From: Poriferisodalis sp965203655
GTDB taxonomy: Bacteria > Actinomycetota > Acidimicrobiia > Acidimicrobiales > Poriferisodalaceae
Direction: 5' to 3'
DNA length: 64,000 bases
Assembly (NCBI RefSeq): GCF_965203655.1
Contig: NZ_CBDBDD010000006.1
Location: 413,704 to 477,703, forward strand
Made by a program: the position numbers and the translations under genes. Below the pieces are notes generated by a model that saw only the letters and a list, made by a program, of their open reading frames with translations, was not told where the DNA came from and did no database searches. The number at the start of each line of letters is the position of its first letter. Position 1 is the first letter of the stretch. This document shows positions 36,357 through 46,600 of this stretch, in pieces.

Positions 36357-36989
36357 CGCGGACCCAAGAACGCGCACGACGGCAACGCCGCCCACCTCGG
36401 CGGATCCGACGCATTCCCCGGGCGGCCCGCGAAAATGCCCGGCTTCCAGTGCGTCGTGCCGCCGGTATCTGCGAACACCAGCGGCACCCGGCCGCAGCGC
36501 GACCCCAGTCGCCTGTTCAGCCGATCGGCCTCATCGGCATCGCCCGGCACCGACGCCTGCGCCTCGCGATGAATCTCCGACGCCCACAGATTCGCCGCCG
36601 CCAAACGCGCGCTGTGGCCCGCCACCGACTCGCCCGCACCACCCACCACCGACCGCACCGTCACCACGCCCCCAGCAGCAACCGACGCCACAGCAGCCGC
36701 CACCAGCAACCAGCCCAGGCTCACCAGACCCGACTCGTCCCAATGGCCCCGACATCGGGCGCATTCCCGCCCCGACGCCGCTCTGCGCGGGCGGGCCGCT
36801 GCTACCGCACGCGGCCGGCCACCCGACGCATCCCTCCGCCGGCCGGCATCCGCCAGCGACGCCTCCGACCGGGCACAGACACGGCAGCAGACGCCGGTTG
36901 TGTGGGCGCCGCGCCGCCGATGCAGCAGCGCGGCTACTACGCGACCCCCCCCCCCCCGGGGACAGGTTCGATGCGCATTGGGCGGTCAC
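36353..36989 (-). CDS. Prepilin-like (Flp/TadE-like) membrane protein with a poly-G tract in its leader, out of frame as sequenced
   Basis: The coding part ends at 36353 and contains DESGLVSLGWLLVAAAVAS, which resembles the actinobacterial prepilin signature (GLVSLEWLLV-type) with the usual Glu replaced by Gly. A short exterior domain follows (ANLWASEIHREAQ...). In this frame there is no start before GTG 36724, inside the helix, yet the frame stays open upstream through a G13 tract. With 12 or 15 G the GTG at 36987-36989, and with 11 or 14 G the ATG at 36976-36978, would join this frame and make a full-length product of about 210 residues. The span is therefore given as one switchable gene, apparently OFF here. 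Confidence 0.55.
36945..36957. repeat. G13 tract (C13 on the plus strand) in the prepilin-like gene leader
   Basis: Thirteen identical bases lie 32-44 bases downstream of the GTG at 36989 and upstream of the membrane segment. Runs of this length slip during replication, so this is a candidate phase-variation tract. A change of one base in either direction puts one of the two upstream start codons in frame with the prepilin-like protein. Confidence 0.7.
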
Positions 36990-36998
36990 GAGCGGGGC

Positions 36999-37027
36999 AA
37001 CGTAGCCAACCGCGCCGCGGGTGTCAA
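36999..37027 (-). promoter_or_regulatory. Candidate promoter of the prepilin-like gene, near-leaderless
   Basis: On the minus strand a perfect TTGACA (37022-37027) is followed after exactly 17 bases by TACGTT (36999-37004), fitting the actinobacterial TAnnnT -10 form. The expected transcription start is only about 2-4 bases before the GTG at 36987-36989, so that transcript would be leaderless or nearly so, in keeping with the absence of a ribosome site there. Confidence 0.55.
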
Positions 37028-37112
37028 CTACTGAGCGCGACGCTCAAGACGGTCATCGCCATCCGGAATGTGTCGAGCCGCTGCCGTTGATCGCACGCCT
37101 ACAGTGCTCGAC

Positions 37113-37550
37113 GTGGTGGTTGTGCCCATTCGACGCATCGACCCCGACTTGCCGCTGCCGGCCTATGCCAAGCCGGGTGATGCGGGCTGCGACCTGCTCG
37201 CGGCCGAGTCGGTCTCGCTGGCCGCGGCCGGCGGCAGGGCCATGATCCGCACTGGCATCGCCGTGGCCATCCCGCCGGGCTATGCCGGATTCGTCCAGCC
37301 GCGCAGCGGGTTGGCGTGGCGGCACGGCATCACTTGCGTGAACTCGCCCGGACTGATCGACAGCGGATATCGCGACGAGCTGCGGGTGCTGCTGCTGAAC
37401 ACCGACCCCAGCGAGCCCTACGAGATCCAGCGCGGCGACCGGATCGCGCAACTGGTGATCCAGCGCGTTGAACAGGCAGAGTGGGAAGAGGTCGATTCGC
37501 TCGACGAGACCGAGCGGGGGCTTGGAGGGTTCGGGCACTCAGGTCGCTGA
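37113..37550 (+). CDS. dut: dUTP diphosphatase
   Basis: Hydrolyses dUTP to dUMP, keeping uracil out of DNA. All five trimeric dUTPase motifs are visible in order: YAKPGDAGCDL, PRSGLAWRHGI, SPGLIDSGYRDEL, RGDRIAQLVIQ and the C-terminal glycine-rich RGLGGFGHSG. The start is one of several GTG codons (37113, 37116, 37122), giving about 145 residues. It is transcribed away from the secreted-protein genes, so 36990-37112 is a divergent promoter region. Confidence 0.95.
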   Translation: MVVVPIRRIDPDLPLPAYAKPGDAGCDLLAAESVSLAAAGGRAMIRTGIAVAIPPGYAGFVQPRSGLAWRHGITCVNSPGLIDSGYRDELRVLLLNTDPSEPYEIQRGDRIAQLVIQRVEQAEWEEVDSLDETERGLGGFGHSGR

Positions 37551-37602
37551 CGCCGTGCGCCCCGCGCCAGCACTGTCACACCCCATCTGTAGCCATGACG
37601 GC

Positions 37603-37893
37603 ATGGCCACGAAGCCGCCGACGCAGCCACCGCTCACCCTGTTCGATGTTTCTCAGTTCGAATTCGAGACCGATCACACGGCCAAGACGCCATCCCGGCC
37701 CCCGTCCGCAGGGCTGGCAGCCAGCGGCCTTGTTGCCGCAGGCGCTGGCCGAAAGATTGCAAGTGCCGCAGCCGTGAAGGCCCGCAGGCGCCGCGCCCGT
37801 GCGCGGCTGGCGAAGCGTCGTTACCTCGCTGACACCGAGGGTTACGAGCGCATCGAGCAAACTCGCCGCGCCTTGAACCTCGTGGCCGACTAG
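37603..37893 (+). CDS. Small basic hypothetical protein
   Basis: A 96-residue product starting at ATG 37603. It is not recognised. It has a Pro/Thr-rich N-terminal third, a small-residue stretch (AASGLVAAGAG) and a strongly basic helix (KARRRRARARLAKRRYLADT). Its end meets the convergent potassium-channel gene with a 4-base overlap. The biased composition makes a nucleic-acid-binding role imaginable but not supported. Confidence 0.45.
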   Translation: MATKPPTQPPLTLFDVSQFEFETDHTAKTPSRPPSAGLAASGLVAAGAGRKIASAAAVKARRRRARARLAKRRYLADTEGYERIEQTRRALNLVAD

Positions 37894-38705
37894 CGCTCGC
37901 CGTCGCCGGCTGCGTCTTGGCGCAGGGCAGCCTCGGCCATGTGTGCTCCGCCGATCTGGTGCGGGTTGATGACGCGATCGGCACCGGCTTGTTGCAGCTT
38001 CGGCAACGCGTCGCCCGAATTGGCTCTCGCCACGATGAACAGCTCGGGGCACAGGGCGCGGGCGCTCAATGCCACATAGAGATTGTCGGCGTCGGAATCC
38101 AAAGCCACCACCAGCGAACTGGCCCGCTCGAGCCCGGCATTCCGCAAGGTGCTGTCGTGGGTGGCGTCGCCGGGCACCAAGTGCAGATCACCGGGATCGA
38201 CGTCGGAGTCGCTGTCGATCAGCACCACATCGGTGCCTGCGTCGATCATTGCCGCGGCGATGGCTTGGCCGACCTGGCCGTAACCGCAGACCACGGCGTG
38301 ACCGGAAAGACTGTCGATGGAGCGCTGCATGCGTCGCCTCCTGATGTGGTCGTCGAGCCGTCCCTCGAACAGCATTTCAATGACAACACCGACGGTGTAC
38401 AGCGACGTGCCGGTGCCGAGCAGGATGAGGGCGATCGTGAAGATCTGGTAGCGGCCTCCTGTGCCCGCTGGATCGCTGTAGCCAACCGTCGAGACGGTGA
38501 TGACCGTCTGATACAGCGCGTCGAGCAGACCGAGGCCGAGCAGTACATAACCCGTCGTGCCGGCTGCCAAGATGACCGCGAGCACCGTGAGGCCGGCAAT
38601 GAGCCGCTCAACGGGCTCAAGTCCACCGGAAACGAGGCGCCGCCGCGATCCGCCGCGAGATCGCTGAGCGCGGCGCGCCTGCCGTCGTCCCAACACGACC
38701 TTCAT
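37890..38705 (-). CDS. Potassium channel with TrkA-N (RCK) domain
   Basis: A two-helix potassium channel subunit with a cytoplasmic nucleotide-binding domain. The helices lie at about residues 35-57 and 88-112. The pore loop between them contains the selectivity filter TVGYSD. The RCK Rossmann motif VVCGYGQVGQAIAAAM follows, with acidic residues at the strand end (VVLIDSDSD). The ATG at 38703-38705 gives 271 residues and leaves 43 bases to the divergent orn gene. It probably regulates potassium flux in response to nucleotides or ions, as in MthK-type channels. Confidence 0.9.
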   Translation of the reverse strand: MKVVLGRRQARRAQRSRGGSRRRLVSGGLEPVERLIAGLTVLAVILAAGTTGYVLLGLGLLDALYQTVITVSTVGYSDPAGTGGRYQIFTIALILLGTGTSLYTVGVVIEMLFEGRLDDHIRRRRMQRSIDSLSGHAVVCGYGQVGQAIAAAMIDAGTDVVLIDSDSDVDPGDLHLVPGDATHDSTLRNAGLERASSLVVALDSDADNLYVALSARALCPELFIVARANSGDALPKLQQAGADRVINPHQIGGAHMAEAALRQDAAGDGER

Positions 38706-38748
38706 CGATGGAACGCTATTGCGACCAGCAGCCCGGGTCGTGCCTACC

Positions 38749-39333
38749 ATGGCCGCCGTGCTGGTCTGGCTGGACCTCGAGATGACCGGGCTGGATCATC
38801 GCCGCCATCGCATCGTGGAGATCGCAACCGTGATCACCGACGACTCGCTGGAGCTCGTCGCCACGGGTCCGTCGCTGGTGATCGGCGCCTCGCAAGCAGA
38901 TCTCGATGCCATGGACGCCGAGGTCCGCACGATGCATGAAGCCACGGGATTGCTCGACGAGATCGCAGCATCGAACATCACCGTCGCCGACGCGCAGGAA
39001 CGCACGCTCTCGTTCATCACCGAGCACGTCCCCGAACCGGGCACCGTGCCGCTGTGCGGCAACTCCATCGGCACCGACCGTCGCTTCTTGGACCAGTACA
39101 TGCCGGCGCTCGAGCAGCACTTGCATTACCGGGTGGTCGATGTGTCCACCATCAAGGAGCTCGCCAAGCGCTGGCAGCCCGAGGTGGCCCAGGCGTGGGC
39201 GGATCTCAGCAGATCGCGTGCCGGGTCCACCAAGCACCGAGCGCTTGACGACGTGCTCGAGAGCATCGACGAGCTCCGCTACTACCGCGACCGGTGGCTC
39301 CGACAGGATGCTGCGGACGCAGCCTCAGCGTGA
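38749..39333 (+). CDS. orn: Oligoribonuclease
   Basis: DEDDh 3'-5' exoribonuclease that finishes RNA decay by degrading dinucleotides. Motif I VWLDLEMTGLD gives the D and E, motif II is NSIGTDRRFLDQYMP, and motif III HRALDDVLESIDELRYYR supplies the catalytic H and D. The ATG at 38749 opens directly into motif I at normal distance (194 residues). Actinobacteria generally keep this gene as their main nanoRNase. Confidence 0.95.
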   Translation: MAAVLVWLDLEMTGLDHRRHRIVEIATVITDDSLELVATGPSLVIGASQADLDAMDAEVRTMHEATGLLDEIAASNITVADAQERTLSFITEHVPEPGTVPLCGNSIGTDRRFLDQYMPALEQHLHYRVVDVSTIKELAKRWQPEVAQAWADLSRSRAGSTKHRALDDVLESIDELRYYRDRWLRQDAADAASA

Positions 39334-39348
39334 GCTGCTGTCGCTAGA

Positions 39349-40593
39349 TCAATAGGCAGATCGGGTGTCGCCGGTTGGGCTGGCGAGTGCTCGTTCGAGT
39401 GCGGTGAACAGGTCGAGCACTCCAGTGGCTTCGAATACTCGGTAGCGCTGGCGGCCCGCGTTGCGTTGTCGCAGGATGCCTGCTTCGGCAAGCTGGTTGA
39501 CCGCATCGGCCGTGCGCGCCTTGGAACGGCTGATGAGGCAGCTCGCGGATTCGACGGTCACGATCGGCGCGCCCGGCAAGACCCCCAACAGCAAGTCGGT
39601 GCTGGAGTTGGCGCGGACACGGCCGAGCTTTGCATGCCAGCCAGCGGTGACGGCACTGATGTCGGCGCTGTAGCTCTGCGCATCCCGGCAGGCCCGGTTG
39701 GTCGCGACGGCGAAGATGCGCATCCATTCCGCCGCTGCGGCGGATCGCTCGGCGCTGTGGGGCTCGCTGAGATGGCGAAACGTCATCAGGCCCCCGACGT
39801 AGTCGTCCGACAGCGTGGCCAAGGCCAGGCTGATGGGCGGGACGAATGTGGGCGCGAGACCGCGTCGCCTCAGAACGACATGAATCAGCGCGCGGCCCGT
39901 CCGGCCATTGCCATCGGCAAATGGATGGATGGTCTCGAACTGGGCGTGCGCAAGAGCGGCTTGTGTCAGCGGTGAGTGATCGTCGCGATTGACGTAGTCG
40001 AGGAGATCGGCGAGCAGCTCGGGCACGCACTCGGGAGGCGGCGGGACGAACGCCGCGCTGCACGGGTTGTACGAACTGCCGCCGATCCAGTTCTGCTCCT
40101 CCCGGACGACTCCCCCGAGTTCGGGAGCAGGCGATCTGTCCATCAAGGTGCGATGCACCCGCAGCAAGTCGTCAAGCTCGAACCGCGCGCTGCTGAGCGC
40201 GAGCTCGAGAGCAGATTCCATCGCTGCGATGTTGGCGAGCACCTCCGCGGCCACTCGGTCTCCCGCCTCCCCGCCGAGCGCAATCGCCGCCTCCGCGAGC
40301 GCCAGCCGACGGGCTCCCAATTGCAGACCTTCGATCCTGGATGACGCAACAGACTCAGCTCGCAACAAGAACCGCGCGAGACCTTCGAGACTCACATGCG
40401 ATGCGTCGGCAACATTCAGCGCTCGCACCGCCGACTCGGCATCTGCAATGTCCGCGGCCACATCCGCGGTGATCGACGGATCCCACCCCACGAGTGGGTC
40501 GGCAACGTACGCGTCATAGAAACAGCCGCGCCGATCCTGCCGGCTCATCCCCTCGAATCTCGGATGCCAACGCTTTCGCAAGTGTGACGCCAT
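39349..40593 (-). CDS. Fic family protein (AMPylase) with N-terminal inhibitory helix
   Basis: Fic enzymes transfer AMP or related groups to hydroxyl side chains. The catalytic motif HPFADGNGRTGR is complete at residues 223-234. The N-terminal inhibitory motif (S/T)xxxE(G/N) is present as SSRIEG (residues 84-89), making this a self-restrained Fic of the fused, class II type. The C-terminus is a winged-helix-like DNA-binding domain (SKARTADAVNQLAEAGILRQ). Length 414. It stands alone with no toxin-antitoxin partner; a dyad just upstream of the start may be its operator, possibly bound by its own C-terminal domain. Confidence 0.9.
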   Translation of the reverse strand: MASHLRKRWHPRFEGMSRQDRRGCFYDAYVADPLVGWDPSITADVAADIADAESAVRALNVADASHVSLEGLARFLLRAESVASSRIEGLQLGARRLALAEAAIALGGEAGDRVAAEVLANIAAMESALELALSSARFELDDLLRVHRTLMDRSPAPELGGVVREEQNWIGGSSYNPCSAAFVPPPPECVPELLADLLDYVNRDDHSPLTQAALAHAQFETIHPFADGNGRTGRALIHVVLRRRGLAPTFVPPISLALATLSDDYVGGLMTFRHLSEPHSAERSAAAAEWMRIFAVATNRACRDAQSYSADISAVTAGWHAKLGRVRANSSTDLLLGVLPGAPIVTVESASCLISRSKARTADAVNQLAEAGILRQRNAGRQRYRVFEATGVLDLFTALERALASPTGDTRSAY

Positions 40594-40602
40594 CGATCAC
40601 CT

Positions 40603-40631
40603 AAGTATCGGTTATACCTCAACCGTAACTT
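40603..40631. promoter_or_regulatory. Imperfect dyad upstream of the fic gene
   Basis: Arms AAGTATCGGTT (40603-40613) and AACCGTAACTT (40621-40631) pair at 9 of 11 positions around a 7-base centre. On the minus strand a -10-like TATAAC lies inside. It is 10 bases upstream of the fic ATG in an AT-rich pocket, suggesting autoregulation or a repressor site. Confidence 0.4.
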
Positions 40632-40663
40632 AAACTGTGCCGAAGGCCAGCAGCAACTCGGCG

Positions 40664-40682
40664 CCGCCGCTCAGCGCGGCGG
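40664..40682 (-). terminator. Candidate hairpin at the end of the giant surface-protein gene
   Basis: CCGCCGC (40664-40670) and GCGGCGG (40676-40682) form a 7-bp GC-only stem with a 5-base loop that contains the stop codon of the giant gene. No U-tract follows, so this is a weak terminator candidate. Confidence 0.3.
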
Positions 40683-43600
40683 GACGGCGGGAAGGGTTAT
40701 GCGGGCGTGGGTGCGCTCGCCCTTGCCGGCGTCGTTCTGCGCCCGCACCCACACCTTGTAGGCCGTGCCGGGTTCCAGGTTGCGGAAGGTGGTCGTGAGC
40801 TTGCCCGCCTTGGGACGATGCGTCTTCCCGCTGCCGCCTCCCACCGGCTTGAGCTGCACGATGTAGCCGTCGGGGGCGCCGCCCGACTCCGGGGCCTGCC
40901 AGGTGACGGTGACCGTCTTCTCGGTCGCCGACAGCGCCAAACCGGTCACCGGCCCGGGCACCTCCGCAGGAGCATCCGGCACCTCCTCGGGCGGCTGGGT
41001 CTCCTCCTCGGGCGGCGTCTCCTCGGGCGGCGTCTCCTCGGGCGGCGTCTCCTCTTGCGGTTCAGGCGTTGTGCCCATCGCCGAGGCCGACCATTCGCCC
41101 GGGCCTACCGAGTTGACCGCCCGTACCCGTATCTCGTAGCTGGCGCCCTTGTCGAGGCCGGTGATCTGTGTGGTGGTTCCGCTGCCGGTGTGGCCGGAGT
41201 CCACCCAGCCGGAGCGGGGATCGCCCGGCGTCGCAGCCGCTCGATCCTCGGCTGCGCTCTCCTTGTACTCCACGTCGTACCCGGTGACGGCATCCCCGCC
41301 GTCGTCGGCCGGGGGACGCCATGCCACCGTTAGCTGCCCGCTTTGCTGGCCGTTGGGATTGGCCGCTACCACGTCGCGGGGCACGCCGGGAACAAAGTGC
41401 CCCTGCGTCACCGTCACGGCTACATCCATGAAGACGCCGTCGTATTTGGGGTCGCTGCTGGCGGAGATGTGAGAGATCAACGTGGCGCCCGACGCCACCC
41501 CGGTGACGGTGAGCGTCTGGTTCCGGTTCCAGTCCGATGCAGTGAAGGTGAGCGGGCCGCCGCTGACCACAGCCACGCCCGGGGCCACGCTGGCGGCTGC
41601 GATCGTCACGTCGGCCGTCGGCTCGCTTGCCAGCCTCACCGAGTAGGTGTCCTTCGGCACCACGGTCGACACGGTGAGCGCAGTCACGGTTCTCAGCTCC
41701 GCCGTCACCACGTCTCTGGCCCAGTCGTCACCGGTGACGCCGGTGTCGTGCAGCTTGACCAGCAGCACGCCCGCCGTGTCGTCGTCCTCGATGGTGAGCG
41801 TCTGGCGCTGCGCCCGGATGGTCCTCGCCACGCCCTCTTCGGTCCGGGTCGCGCGGGCGTCGACCACGATCGTCTCAGAATCCTCGGCGATGTCGTCGTC
41901 GAACACCGTCAGCATCGTCGAGACCGACGTCTCGCCTACGGCGATCGTGAGGGCCCGCGGCACGAACCAGGAGTAGTCCTTGTGGCGGGTTGCGGTGCTG
42001 CTGTTGTCCACCGACAGCGCGACCGTCGTCTCTGCCGCGGCCGCCTCGGTGAGGGTGGCCGTCACCCGCACCGTCTGCCCCCGTTCACCGGCGGCCTCCT
42101 CTGAGGCGACCGCGTCGAAGGCCAACTCCAGCTCCGCCTGCGGCGTGCCTCGGGCGGCGGCCCAGGCGCTGCCGGGGTCGATGCCGTTGCGGGCCCTCAC
42201 CCGCACGTCGTAGCTCGTGCCGCCGGTGAGCCCGGCGATCTCCGCCCTCGTGCCCGTCCCGCTGTGGCCCGCGTCGACCCAGCCGGTGGACGGGTCGCCC
42301 GTGGTGGTGGCCGCCCGGTCGGCGGCCGAGGTCTCCTTGTACTCCACGTCGTAGCCGGTCACGGCCGCGCCCGCGCCGCCGGCGTCCGTGGGCGCCGCCC
42401 ATCTCAGCGTCAGCTTGCCCACCCCGGCGGTCGCCGTGGGCGCGGGCGGCGCGCCGGGCACGTCCCAGGTGGTGGCCTCCACCGACGGGCTCGACCCGGG
42501 GTTGGCCGCCGGGGTGGCGCCCTTGGACACCAGATGGGCCCGCACCGTGTAGGCCGCGCCCTTCTCGAAGCCGGTGAACACGTCCGAGCCCGCGCTGCTG
42601 GCCGCCGCGTCGCGGGAGACGCCGTCGGGAAGCTGATGCGACGTGGCCCGGCTCGCCGGCCAGCCGCCCGACGACTCTTTGATCTGCACCACCACATCGA
42701 AGCCGGCAGAGTCGGGGTTCGACGTGACCACCGTCAGCGCGGGCTTGCCGCCGACCGCGCCCGCGGTGACCGACGTGAGGGTCGGGACGGCGTATGTCGT
42801 CACCGTGACGGTGTAGTCCTTCTCAGTGCCGTTCTCCGCCGTCACCGTGACCGTGATCGCGTTGTCGGCGTTCTGGGCCAGCGCGATGGCCGACGTCTCC
42901 GAACCGCTCATCACCGTAGAAAGGGCAGAACCCGCCTTGCCGGCCTTCACCGTGGCCTTGCCGGTGTCGGCCACCGTCGGCGTCAGCTTCACATAGCCCA
43001 CGCTGTTGAGCACCGAGGCGGCATAGGAGGTCTTCGCCGCGTCGAACGCAGGCGACAGCGCCAGCGAGGTGTAGGTGCCGTCCTGGGCGGTCGAGCTCGT
43101 GGCCGTCAGCCCGCTCAGGTTCGCGTTGGCGGACTTGGGATCGTCGTTGTCGGTGATGGTGATGGTGGCGGTGTCCTGGCCGGGGCCGGCTTTGGCCCAG
43201 CGGGAGTCGCCGGCGGCGATGGTGACGGTGAAGGTCTCGTCGTTCTCGTCGAGGTCGTCGTCGACCAAAGGCACGGTGACGGTGGCTGTCGTCTGCCCGG
43301 AAGCGACCGTGACCGGGCTGGTGATCGACCCGACGTCGGCGGAGGTGGCGGTGGACGGGTTGGTGTAGTCGGCGGTGACGGTGAACTCCACCCCCGAGGC
43401 GGGCGCGTTCTCGCTCAGCGTGACCGTCAGCGAAGCGTTGGCGCCCTCTGTCGCGGTCGTCGCCGCGGTGACCGCGAAGGTGCCGAGCTCGGCGGGCAGC
43501 ACCAGCGAGGTGCCCTGCCACAGGGCGGGGCCGTCGGTGTAGGGGGCGATCTGCACGCCGTAGGCGCGGCCGTTGGTGAGGCCGGTGAAGGTGAACGACC

Positions 43601-46600
43601 GGGCCGCCGGGTCTGCCAGGGTCTGGACGGTGTAGGCGCCGGAGGGGTCGGAGCGGTCGCGGTGGCGGACACGCCAGCCGTTCACCGAGGGCGCGGTGTC
43701 GGGCCACTGCCAGCTCAGCGTGGCCCGCGTGTCGCCGGCTGCGGCCGTCAGGCCCGTGGCCCTGGTCTGGCCCCGCGCGTTGACCGTGAAGTCCTCGGCG
43801 TTGATGTTGTGGGTGACCCACCCCAGCGGGGTCACCGACAGGGTCGCGGCCCGCCCGTTGGTGCTCCAGGCCACCGTGCCGGTCGCGTTCAGCTCGTCGC
43901 CGGTCAACAGGCCGTCGCGGTTGGTGTCGACGAACCGGAACGAGCCGACGCCGCGGCCGTTCACCGAGGCGTTCAGCACCACGTCGCGAGAGCTGCGGTG
44001 CGGCACCACCGCGGTGGCCGAGCCGTCGAGGCTCAACGCGGCCGAGAACACCAGCGCAACGCCCAGATCAGTGACAGTGTCGCCGTGGGCGACAGCGGAG
44101 CCGTCGGCGGTCGCGGAGACGACCAGGGTCGCGGAGTCGTTGTCGGTGATGGTCAGCGTCGCCGGACCCGACACGTCGTTGTAGCCATGACCGAGGTTCC
44201 CGCCAAAAGACACCGCCAGCGTCTCGTCGGGCTCCACCAGCGTGTCGTCGCGGGTTCCCAGCGTGTACGTCGCAGAAGTCGCCCCCGGATCCGCGGTGAA
44301 CGACGAAGGCCGCAGCCCCAGATCAGCAGAACTGGTCCAGCCGTGCACGAACGACAGCGGAATCGGCAGCCCGCCGGCCCCGGTCACCGCCGGAGCGAAA
44401 GACGCCACCACCTCCAGATCAGCGCCCTCGACGGCCTGCGCGTCGGCCAGACTCGCCGTCTTGGCCGGCTCGCTGTGCGCCACACGCACCGACACCGGCA
44501 AAGAACTGAAATCCTTGGCCGCCAAACGGGCGCGCTCACCGGGGTTCTCCTTGAACACGAACGAAAACGACGTCCCCGGCGCCGCGACCGGGTCAGGCAC
44601 CGTCCACGTCGCCGTCGCGGTCCGCTCCGCAGCCGTGTTCAGCCACCGGTCCTCGCCGCTGCCCGCGAACGTCAACGTCACCCCGCTGGCCGCGTCATGG
44701 AACGACACCGACGACGCAGCGTCGCTGTCAGCGGTCAAACGGCCCACCTCGATCGAACGCGACGACAACAACCGGCCCGTGAACGTCACCTGCTCGCCCG
44801 CCTGCGCCCGAGCAGGCGACACCGACACCACCAAAGCCGCAGCATCATCGTCCACCACCGTCACCGACACCTCGCCGTAACCCGCCAGCACCTCCCAGCC
44901 CAGATCGGCACCATAGCCATCGGGCAAACCCCCAAGCGAGAACACATAGGTCACATCACCGGTCACGAACTCGTTCTGCGCCGCCCGCACGATGTAGTAC
45001 GCGGCCGGATTCGACGGCGTCAACCGCACCCTCTTGAACAGACGCCCATCACGCAGCAACGGCACCACCACCTCCTGGGCCGGCCGCGGACTCATCTCCA
45101 CCAACAAACGAATCAACCCGCCCTCACCAACCGACCCCGACTCAGCCGACAACGCGAAGTACTTGTCCGGCAGCGGCGTGCCCGAGGCCGAAACCCAAGC
45201 ACTCTCGCCCACCGCGTTCTCAGCCCGAACCCGCACGTCATAGTCCACCGCGTTGGTCAAAGAAGTGATCTCAACAGAAGTGCCAGTGCCCGAATGCGCC
45301 ACAGCCACCCAACCAGTAGACGCATCCCCCGAAACCGTCGCCGCCCGATCAGCCGCCGAAGACTCCTTGTACGCCACGCCGTAGCCGGTGATCGCCGCGC
45401 CCCGGCCGCCGGGGTCGGCGGGCGCCACCCATCCGACGGTCAGCTTCGCGTCGCCGGGGGTGACCGTCGGGGTGTTCGAGGGCGCCAGCAGTTCGACGGT
45501 GACCTGCTGGTCGTCGGTCCATGTCGGGCCGCCGGTCCAGAAATAGAGTTTGCCGGGGCCTTTTGTCAGCGGGTAGCTGACGCCGTTGGTGCCGCCAATG
45601 CGCAGTTTCGCGGCCCGCAGGCCTGCGGGGGCGTCGCCGGCGGTGGCGATCTTGAGGTTCAGGTTGCCGTCGGCGTCCACATACAGCTCCGTCACCTGGA
45701 GCGTCTTGCCGCCGAAGGAGAGCTGGTCGCTGCTGAGGGCGTCGGCGCAGTCGTCGAGGCCGCCCGCAGCGTTGTCGCAGCCCAACAAGCCGCCGTCGGC
45801 GTCGACGGTGAGCGTCGTCGACCATGCCGCTGTGTCGGGGCCGCCGGGCGCGCCGGGATCGTCCCAGGCGATGAACGCTTTCTCAGATGACGAGTCCGCT
45901 ATGACAACAGGGGTGGCGGCGGTGGTGACCAGATGGGCGCGCACCGAGTAGGCCGTGCCTTTGGCCAAGCCGGTGAACTCGTGGCTGTCAGCGGTGCTCG
46001 ACGACGCACGGGACACACCAGCCGGCAGGCTGTGAGCCGCGGCCCGCGCCGGCCACACAGCCGACGCTTCTTTGACCTGGACCACAACCGTGTACGCAGC
46101 GGCGTCGGGGTTGGAGGTCACCACGGTGGCCTTCGGTGTGCCGTCGCTGTGGGCGCCCTCGGCCACCGACACCACCGCCGGCACCGGGTAGGCGCGTTTC
46201 GCGGTGATCGTGTACGTCTTGGCAGTGGTGCCGTCAACCGCGGTCACCACCACCGTGACCGTGTTGTCGCCGTAGCCAAGAGCGACCACCTTGGCGGCGC
46301 CGGGGGTGCCGTCGACAGTCACCGCCGCGCCGGCAACGGTCGGCACGGCCGAGACCTTCACCTCTGTGACGTCGTCGTCGACACGGACCGTGAACCTCGA
46401 CCCGAGCGTCAACCGCCGCGGCGTCAAGGGAACCGGCGTGCCCCCGGCGTCAGTCAAAGCCACCTCCAACGACTTCAACGACGCATCAGTGGGATCCGCG
46501 GCAACACCCGAGCCCGACACCCAAGAACTCGCGCCGGCCGCGTTCTTGGCCCGGACCCGCACGTCATAGGACGTGCCGTTGACCAGGCCGCCGATCGTCG

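Noticed and set aside
42264..45890. A 1208-codon open frame on the plus strand opposite the giant gene, with similar long frames at 48255-49886 and 50745-53003
   Set aside because: The products are Arg/His/Gly-rich and shapeless, and repeat only because the DNA beneath repeats. They are antisense shadows of GC-rich coding sequence.
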